Assembly: GCA_963513935.1 (NCBI GenBank)
Contig: OY740772.1
Span: forward strand, 105,857,989 to 105,921,988
Direction of reading: 5' to 3'
DNA: 64,000 nt
Source of the DNA: Aphrophora alni
Taxonomy: Eukaryota > Arthropoda > Insecta > Hemiptera > Aphrophoridae
Part shown: one piece after another, positions 57,235 to 64,000 of the stretch
How the letters are laid out: each line of letters starts with the position of its first letter
Position numbering within the stretch: the stretch's first letter is position 1
Position numbers and translations under genes: made by a program
The notes under the pieces: model-generated
The model's input: the letters and a program-made list of their open reading frames with translations, nothing else
Told to the model about the DNA's origin: nothing
Database searches by the model: none

Positions 57235-57844
57235 CCAAGAATATTTATCTGTATTTTATAACTTAAATCTGAATATTAAAACTTTATTTTTAAGGAATTT
57301 TTAAAAACACCTAACAATATGTCACTTGTTGAAAAAATAGTATTTCACAGAGGTTAAATCAATGTAGCAAGAGTTTACAGTAGTCTATTTAAGAATTGCA
57401 TTTAAATATTTACATTACAAAATAATCTAGTCGTTATCTGTATTGAAAACAATGCCTAAACAAAAGAACTCTTTAAATTTTTTGTTTCCTGCTGTGCCTT
57501 GATAACTGATATCTTTGAAAAAGTGCATTTCGTAAACAGTTCAATGACATCCTAAAGTTTCCATTGTTTAATGCTACAATGGTTAAAACCTTTAATACTA
57601 CAGTTAGTTCCAGGCTTTAAGTACTATTCATTACTATCTTTCATAGAAGTTCTAATTATTATAAAACAAGTTGATAAGTGCATCATGGTCATTCTAATAA
57701 TTATCTCGTACCTAAATACAAATCATTTTACTCTAAAAGCTACTTATTTTTGACTTACAGTTTATAATCTTCCCACAGTTGTTCTTAAAAAATGTAAATT
57801 TAAATAGTTTTTCAAAGCAAGTGAGGGTCTGGTCATTGCAGCAA

Positions 57845-58090
57845 AATACCCTAAGGGTCTCACTTTAGTGAGTACGAGCTTGGCAATCCCGAGGAGGTCT
57901 AACTGGATCTGCACCTTTAGTTATGTAGTCTTGGGTTAGATCCCTCTCTTCGGGTCTCTTAACCAACTCTTAATCTCTTCCAACCCGGACACTATTAGAG
58001 TATTCGAAGGCTAAGGGTTTTTAATTTTATGCTCTTTTCTTCTTTTTTATATGGGGATGAAGACCAAAAGATTTTTCGCTCTTAAAACAG
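57845..58090 (+). repeat. family A repeat, reference copy (about 250 bp)
   Basis: Order of conserved blocks: ACCCTAAGGG, CTCACTTTAGTGAG (a 14-base imperfect palindrome), GCTTGGCAATCCCGAGG, CTGGATCTGCAC, ATGTAGTCTTGGGTTAGATC, CCAACTCTTAATCTCTTCCA, ACACTATTAGAGTATTCGA, TTTTATGCTCTTTTCTTCTT and TTTTTCGCTCTTAAAACA. No inverted ends, coding frame, poly(A) tail or clear A/B boxes, so it is either an unusual SINE or a MITE that has lost its ends. About 15 copies in both orientations occur in this window. Confidence 0.8.
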
Positions 58091-58189
58091 CAAGGAAAAT
58101 TACACAAGGGCAAAACATTATCCGAGAATAAATCCTTTTTCGGACTCAGGAAACCTGAAAAAGGACGCATCTGTGAAAGTACTCGACAT

Positions 58190-58670
58190 CAATCTCTACC
58201 CCTATTGAAATACAGAATAATCGAATTGAAAATGTCAAAATGGCGGCCATTTTAAACAGGTTTTTGTTCACATCTCGCGTGTTATTCAACCTACAACTAA
58301 ATCAGGCAAAACATTTCTTATTTCAAAAAATGATATCAAACAAATCTCTCTTAGGTGACAAATAGGGAAGTTATTACCAAAAATGTAATTTCAAACACTG
58401 ACCTCCCACGAAAATCGAGATCCAACGGATCTGAGTCACCGAGTGGAGGCACAGTCACAAATGTACAACTTCATAGCCCTCTAGGGCCGAGACAGTGACA
58501 CGAGCGAAGCGAGTAGAGATTAGAAGCGAGAAATACATATACACAATACACAATCATTACCTACAAGTAACAATAGATAAACTTTTTAGCATTACATTTA
58601 AAGATTCTGTTTCTATAACATTGTACAATGGGGCTGGGTAAGTACTATGATGTCCCCAGTCAACTTGTTG
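58190..58670 (-). repeat. family B repeat, reverse, near full length
   Basis: TCAAAATGGCGGCCATTTTA, TCGCGTGTTATTCAACCTAC, ACACGAGCGAAGCGAGTAGA and GGGGCTGGGTAAGTACTATG. Confidence 0.75.
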
Positions 58671-58909
58671 TCTAATACTGAGTTTTAATGAAATCGTTTT
58701 TACATTTCAATCTTAGTGATCGTACAATTAAAAACCGTATTGTATTTTTTTAACTATCGCCGCATTTTTAACAACCTTTTCAAATATATTTTCTCCAAAT
58801 TTTGACAGCTAATTAATCAGAAAAAAATTGATGACATTTCGAAATGGTTTGATGGATAATGGTGTTCTAGTTTACTGGTAAAAGGTTACATAAACAATGC
58901 TTACAGCCA

Positions 58910-59305
58910 TTGGCGTCGTCAGTATCAACACTTGGGGGGGGGGGCAAATGGGAGGTCTGGGGGCACCCCCGGGACAGGAAAATTGTGACCTTGAAAATGA
59001 CGTTTGAACACTAATTTAAACCCAAAATTTTACATTTGTACAAGCAGTTTTTCATTGAAACAATTTGTATTTAACCTGAAAACATGTCTATAGTTCGTTT
59101 TTTGAACCATTAGACTTGACAACAATGGAACGCCCTATACTACACGCTTGATTCCAAGTCTAATCGTTCAAGAAACAAACTATAAACATACAATTGAAAA
59201 CTCATTCAAAAATATTACGATTTATATTAAATTTTTTTATACAATTTAGGGGGGACATATGGGGGGGACGCGTCCCCCATGTCCCCTATGGCGGCCACGC
59301 CCGTG
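58910..59305. mobile_element. family E G-rich MITE, about 395 bp
   Basis: The left end ATTGGCGTCGTCAGTATC is followed by an 11-base G run; the right end, inverted, begins CACGGGCGTGGCCGCC followed by GGGGGACGCGTCCCCC. The ends are only loosely similar. The GACGCGTCCCCC block is shared with family D. Confidence 0.5.
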
Positions 59306-59404
59306 CTTACAGCAAATGTTCAATATCTTATCTACGTAAAAACACAAAGTGGCCGAGACAGAAAACGGAGCGTTCCCAATACCTAGATTCATATAAACTT
59401 TTTT

Positions 59405-59475
59405 TTTCTTATTTCTAGCTCTTGAATCAGCTCCCGGAATATATCCGTGCAATTTTGAAACACCCTGTATATAAG
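59405..59475 (+). repeat. short dispersed repeat shared with 18.0 kb
   Basis: TTATTTCTAGCTCTTGAATC, ending TGAAACACCCTGTATATAAG, which resembles an element terminus. Confidence 0.45.
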
Positions 59476-60049
59476 TGTAAAATAGCTAATTCCTCTTAAA
59501 ATGAATTAAATTGTTAGTATTTGGAGGTATTAATTTATGCCCTTAAAGGTTATAACAATTCCAAAACTTTGTTCATGTTCTACTGTTTATTTCTCTTTTT
59601 AACAAACTACAATAAAGTTCTATCCATGCGTTCTTAGAGATTTCTTGAAGACCAGTGGTTAGCGCCTTCAACACTGTTAGCGCTAAAACACTACCAACAT
59701 CAATGAACACCGGCAATAGTTCACCAATGAATTCTTTAGATACAAATTCAAACGGCCTGAATAATTAATGATAAATGAAATATCGATAGTGATTATAATA
59801 ACAGCTAAGTGTTTTGTTAAAACTTTTTATGATTTTGATCAAAGCTTTTTAAAATTAAATAAATCGTAATATTCTATTTTAATAAAAAATAATTTAAATA
59901 CAAAGAGTTCTGGTATTTATGAAGATATATAAAATGAACACAGCATCGAATCACGTTACAGAGATCAAGTTTTGTACAAATGATAGCTTTTGTTTACTTA
60001 ATTGAAAAATTCAAATTACCAGAAAATTTTATTCAGGATCCAAACTTGT

Positions 60050-60720
60050 TTTTACTTTTATATAAAATATAAAACGTATATAAAAATCGTTTGGGAATAA
60101 AACCCGAAAAATAGAACTCGTTTATTCAACCGACTAAGGACATATATAACAAAAAATCTCTCATAATTCAAAATTAAGACACTCCAAAACAAAAATAAGC
60201 CCGATGCCCTCTCTCTACGCATGCGAAACCGAGACCTCAACATATATACTCATCAAAAAATTAGAAAAATCATCAAAACATTCTTGTTCCTAAAAATAAA
60301 ATTATCCGACTCAATACGAAAAAGGAAAATCAGTTTCTACTACCACATTAAAAGAACGAATGAAAACGGACTCAATAAACACGTTTTTGACTTTTCTTGA
60401 ACGAAAAAACCAAAATAAACTGGCTTAAAAACATGCTAGAAGATATAAAATAACTAAAAATACAAATTAGTATCTTAGAAGTAAAATTCTGAAAAATGAA
60501 AAACTGAATTTCAAAAGAAATTACTTACCATAAGAAGTCTTAAAGTGTCCGAAAAAATAAAATGAGTTAAAAGAATATTGGAGGAAAATATCTTAATAAA
60601 TCGTACACCCAAGAGGGTGTATTGTGTTTACTAGTCATTAGATTATAAAACAACAGACGTTTATGTATATTTTAAAATGTATTACCAGTATACCTTTCAA
60701 TAAATAAATAAAACACAATG
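60050..60720 (+). pseudogene. non-LTR reverse transcriptase C-terminal remnant with polyadenylation-like tail
   Basis: The pieces KLSDSIRKRKISFYYHIKRT, NGLNKHVFDF and, in other frames, KTKINWL-like and ILEENI segments follow the order of the C-terminal tail of many insect reverse transcriptases (I-R-K-R-R-x-x-F-(Y/F)-GH-x-x-RM-x-x-x-R-L-T). Several stops and shifts. AATAAATAAATAAAA at about 60701 looks like a 3' end. Confidence 0.5.
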
Positions 60721-61284
60721 GTTTGGATTTAAATGTGTAAGAATAAAATATGTCTATATGTATAACATAATTTAATATATTTTTTAAAATAATTTTTATA
60801 AATAGACATGAAATGTAAATTTATAGCCTATTAAAAAGAGCGTAATTATATTTATGATTTCATTTCAAATTTATTATAGCATATAATTATTAAAAATAAA
60901 AATATACATGTTTAATTTTCATAAATAATAATAATTTTTTAAATATAAAATTTAAATTCATATTTTATATTAAATGGAGCTAAGTTAATAAATTAATTTT
61001 CACTTACACATGTTTTCTCTGATTTAAAGGTTACGAGGTGTGAATGCAGAATTCTGCATAGCTCGATCTTCACCACACTGCGCCAAGCATCCAACTTGTA
61101 GCCTATACTGCACCATTGATCAGCGTTACCAACACAATTTCCCTCGCCGTAGCGAAAAAATTACCTGGAAAATCCCTGGAATAAAACCTGATTTTTACTC
61201 AACAAGTTTTTGATTACCTTTAATTGAATCATTTCTACAGATAATTAATTAGCTGATTTTAAATATTGAAATGATGAAAGTAAA

Positions 61285-61532
61285 TTTTTGTTGTTAAAGG
61301 CAAATAAACCTATCGGTCATCATCGCCTAAAAGGTAAAAAAGGAAGAAAAGAGTATAAAATAAAGACCCTTAACCCCTGATTACTCTAATCGTGTCAGTG
61401 TTGGAAAATAACAAAAGTTGGCCAGAAGACAAATCTAACCCAAGACTACATGAAAAAGGTGTAGATCCAGCTAGGTTCTGTCGGGATTGGCAAACATGTA
61501 CTCACTAAAATGAGCCCCTGAGTGTTGATGAA
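61285..61532 (-). repeat. family A repeat, reverse, near full length
   Basis: ATAAACCTATCGGTCATCAT, AAGAGTATAAAATAAAGACC, ACATGAAAAAGGTGTAGATC and GTACTCACTAAAATGAGCCC. Confidence 0.8.
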
Positions 61533-61679
61533 CGTGTATTAATGCACACCAGTTTTGTTATATTGCTTATAAAATGTAAAAATAACTCAAAAAATGTTCA
61601 AAAAGGCTGATAAAATAGATAAAATAAAAATGTGAAGATTTCAGTATGTTTATAGGCCAATAAGGATAAACCCATGTAG

Positions 61680-61795
61680 GGCAACATGGTCACATCTAAA
61701 AGTACCATTTAAAAAATTTCAAATGTACCCTAAAAGTGGAATTTTCAAAATTTCAAATGTACCATGAAACTGGCATTTTCAAAATTTCAAACGCA
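61680..61795. repeat. short tandem repeat, about 36-bp unit, three copies
   Basis: Units share ATTTTCAAAATTTCAAATGT followed by ACC and AAA-TGG. Confidence 0.7.
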
Positions 61796-62283
61796 AAAAG
61801 AACTTCAAAAATCTATTAAAAGGCATGTTAAAGCTAAATTCACTCACACAAATAAATTGCTCTAAATCCAAAGGGAGTTGAATTAAATTTGAACATTTAA
61901 AACAAAAATATCAATAGTTAATTTCAGTTTGAAAGCCTAAATTAAAAATAAATTTTCTTTCATAATTTTGTTTTATAACTTTAAAAATTGTGATACATTT
62001 TACATCAAACATTTTTACAAGAAATCTAGGGGGGGAATTTTTTGTAACTGATAGGGATTGAGCAATATTAAGACGGTCAAGTCCGAAACCCAAAATGACA
62101 ATAAATCACAGTTACGATGAATCGCAATTAAATAAAAAAATATCTTAAAATACGGCGTTATTCAGTAAAAATAAAAAAAATAAAAAAACACCAGGCTATG
62201 TAACCATAAAACTGGTGTACCCACTTATAAAAAAACTGTTCAGACAAATGTTTTTGTCTTTCACCAACGTTTCTTTGAAAACA

Positions 62284-62634
62284 GTTAGGTTAGGTTAGGT
62301 TAGGTTATTTTAGGTTATATTTAAGGCTTTAGGTTAGGTTAGGTTAGATTTAAGGCTTTAGGTTAGGTTAGGTTAGGTTAGGTTAGATTTAGGGCTTTAG
62401 GTTAGGTTAGGTTAGATGTAAGGCTTTAGGTTAGGTTAGGTTAGGTAAGGTTAGGTTAGATTTAGGGCTTTAGGTTAGGTTAGGTTAGGTTAGGTTAGGT
62501 TAGGTTATTTTAGGTTATATTTAGGGCTTTAGGTTAGGTTAGGTTAGATTTAAGGCTTTAGGTTAGGTTAGGTTAGGTTAGATTTAGGGCTTTAGGTTAG
62601 GTTAGGTTAGATTTAAGGCTTTACATTAGGTTAG
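62284..62634 (+). repeat. interstitial TTAGG array with higher-order structure
   Basis: Runs of 2-7 TTAGG units are separated by about eight copies of a spacer ATTTA(A/G)GGCTT. A rarer spacer, TTATTTTAGGTTATATTTA, occurs twice (62305 and 62505), and the order of run lengths after each is similar, giving a 200-bp higher-order repeat. Confidence 0.93.
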
Positions 62635-63180
62635 GACATAGCTTATAAATTAAGTATAAATAAATCATGAAAAAACATTGCACAAACGTTTTCACTCACA
62701 CATCACCAAAGCCCAATAAAAACGGCCCAAAAGTATAAACGACTTCCATTTTGAGTATTTTTTAATGAACTAAAATAATATGTTTTATTAATTTTAATAA
62801 CGAATAAAAAGATTTTATCTTAAAATTAGGTCCCTGCCCCAAACACCCTATATAAACTGGAAATTAGACTAAAATGAAAGTACTAATCTAACTACTATAT
62901 GAAATTAAATTTGAATTTTCTACCTCAATTCATTTCCGCCCCTCAAAGGTGTATTTGATATCAAGTTGAATTAATTGGGCCATTCACTTAATTTGTTTAA
63001 ATATTTATCCGTAACACACTGCATGACCCACAAAAATCATATGTATATGATTTTTAAAACTATAAGATTCTATTATAAATATTTAAAACACGTGTCGAAG
63101 TGAGCGACTGCAAATTATGAACAAAACATTTTAAGAAAATTATGTCTTAGACATAGGCTATGCATTGTGTCTTAGACTTT
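62635..63180. other. no gene seen
   Basis: AT-rich; nothing recognised. Confidence 0.4.
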
Positions 63181-63184
63181 CACA

Positions 63185-63730
63185 AAGTAAAACAAGTTGA
63201 TGGGGGACCATGATGGTACTTACCCAGGCCCTTTATACAATGTAATACAAGCAGTTAATCTAAAAATAATGTCTAAAAGTTTCTTGGACCTTGTAGGATA
63301 TGTTAAATTGTATTGGATCTAGGGTTGCTTCGCTTGTGTCAGTGTCTCGGAACTTGGGACCTTGAAGATGTACATATTTGGAGGATCTTCCACTCGCTAC
63401 GGTCGTGTTGGTGACTTCGTCCTGGATCGCGTAACTTGTTAGGTCAGGTTTCGAAATTACTTTTTTTTTTAATAACTTCGCTATTTGTCATCGAAGACAT
63501 GTAGGGTTGGTTGCATTGCATGCAAAATTAAAATCTGCAATTTTTCCATGTAATATAACTTGAATAATGCACAAGATATGAACACAAATCTGTATAAAAT
63601 GCAGATCATTTTGACATTAAATTTAGCTTTGTCCTGAATTTCAATGGTGTTCTACATGAGTACACTATAGTCCTCTGAAACAAATTTCATGTTCCTATCT
63701 TTATTGTTGTAGACTAACAGCTATCATATT
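63185..63730 (+). repeat. family B repeat, reference copy (about 545 bp)
   Basis: Conserved blocks in order: AAAACAAGTTGATGGGGGAC, TACTTACCCAGGCCC, CTTGTAGGATATGTTAAATT, CTTCGCTTGTGTCAGTGTCT, CCACTCGCTACGGTCGTG, AATAACTTCGCTATTTGTCA, TGCATGCAAAATTAAAATCT, CACAAGATATGAACACAAAT and TTTCATGTTCCTATCTTTAT. No coding frame and no inverted ends. Copies differ by internal deletions and duplications. Confidence 0.75.
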
Positions 63731-63740
63731 CTCTTACAGA

Positions 63741-64000
63741 CGTCAACGACAACGACGACAAAAACAACAATGACAACGAGGACGACGATAAACGACGACG
63801 ACGACAACGGCGACAAAGACGACAAACACTACGACGACAAATACGATAACGACTGCAAAGACGATAAAGACGACGACGACGACAAAGACATTAAAGACGA
63901 CAACGACGACGAAAAAGACTACGACGACAAGAAAAACAAACGACGACGACAACGACAAAAATAACAATGAAAACGAGGACGACGATAAACGACGACGACG
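63741..64000 (+). repeat. ACG/GAC trinucleotide array with 197-bp period
   Basis: Nearly all sequence is built of ACG/ACA triplets. The block GAGGACGACGATAAACGACG occurs at 63778 and again at 63975 with matching flanks, so a 197-bp segment is tandemly repeated. It continues past the window edge. The open frames it creates (D/K-rich or V/F-rich) are by-products. Confidence 0.93.

Noticed and set aside
63743..63967. Val/Phe-rich and Asp/Lys-rich frames
   Set aside because: By-products of the ACG triplet array on the two strands.

Overview
The window is AT-rich animal DNA dominated by transposon remains, with one recognisable host gene. I read it as an insect chromosome. Reasons: runs of the TTAGG telomere-type pentamer at 62.3-62.6 kb, an arthropod TCAGT initiator in a transposon promoter, jockey-like reverse-transcriptase tails, a rosa/DD41D-type mariner, and piggyBac, hAT and pogo/Tigger remnants. 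Long introns and heavy interspersed-repeat content would suit a hemimetabolous insect such as a hemipteran, but the species cannot be fixed from this sequence.

Host gene: a lysosomal/secreted beta-glucuronidase (GUSB, glycoside hydrolase family 2) runs right to left from the ATG at 31182 and off the left edge. Nine consecutive coding exons, all with GT-AG borders and matching phases, give 504 residues: a signal peptide, the sugar-binding and Ig-like domains, and the first part of the TIM barrel with the acid/base glutamate (VANEP). The nucleophile region lies outside the window. The ninth exon is present twice (3292-3376 and 582-666). Both copies are exactly 85 bp with the same phase and both splice sites, and 16 of 28 residues are identical. 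Because 85 is not a multiple of three, using both or neither breaks the frame, so this looks like a mutually exclusive exon pair next to the active site.

The introns carry a hAT element with TATA, initiator and DPE promoter signals and one stop codon (22867-25326), a mariner with perfect 31-bp ends and one frameshift (9148-10503) inserted just before the start codon of a dead piggyBac transposase, a Tigger deletion derivative (16038-17056), a piggyBac MITE (14963-15165), two short hAT derivatives, and decayed hAT, Tigger and jockey-like remnants.

From about 31.2 kb to the right end no host gene was recognised. This half is a patchwork of one ~260-bp repeat (family A, about 15 copies in the window), one ~550-800-bp repeat (family B, about 9 copies), G/C-tract MITEs, foldback elements (44.4-44.9 kb; 56.2-57.2 kb), microsatellites (a ~290-bp CT tract, AT runs, an ACG array with a 197-bp period) and a TTAGG array with a higher-order repeat.

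The most unusual dispersed signal is a set of nine short modules on both strands that resemble hammerhead ribozyme cores: a CTGANGA-like segment, one extra base, a stem, GAAA, a near-palindrome ending in GTH, and often a closing helix. Two of the loci are inverted pairs. The constant extra base departs from the canonical hammerhead, so catalysis is unproven.
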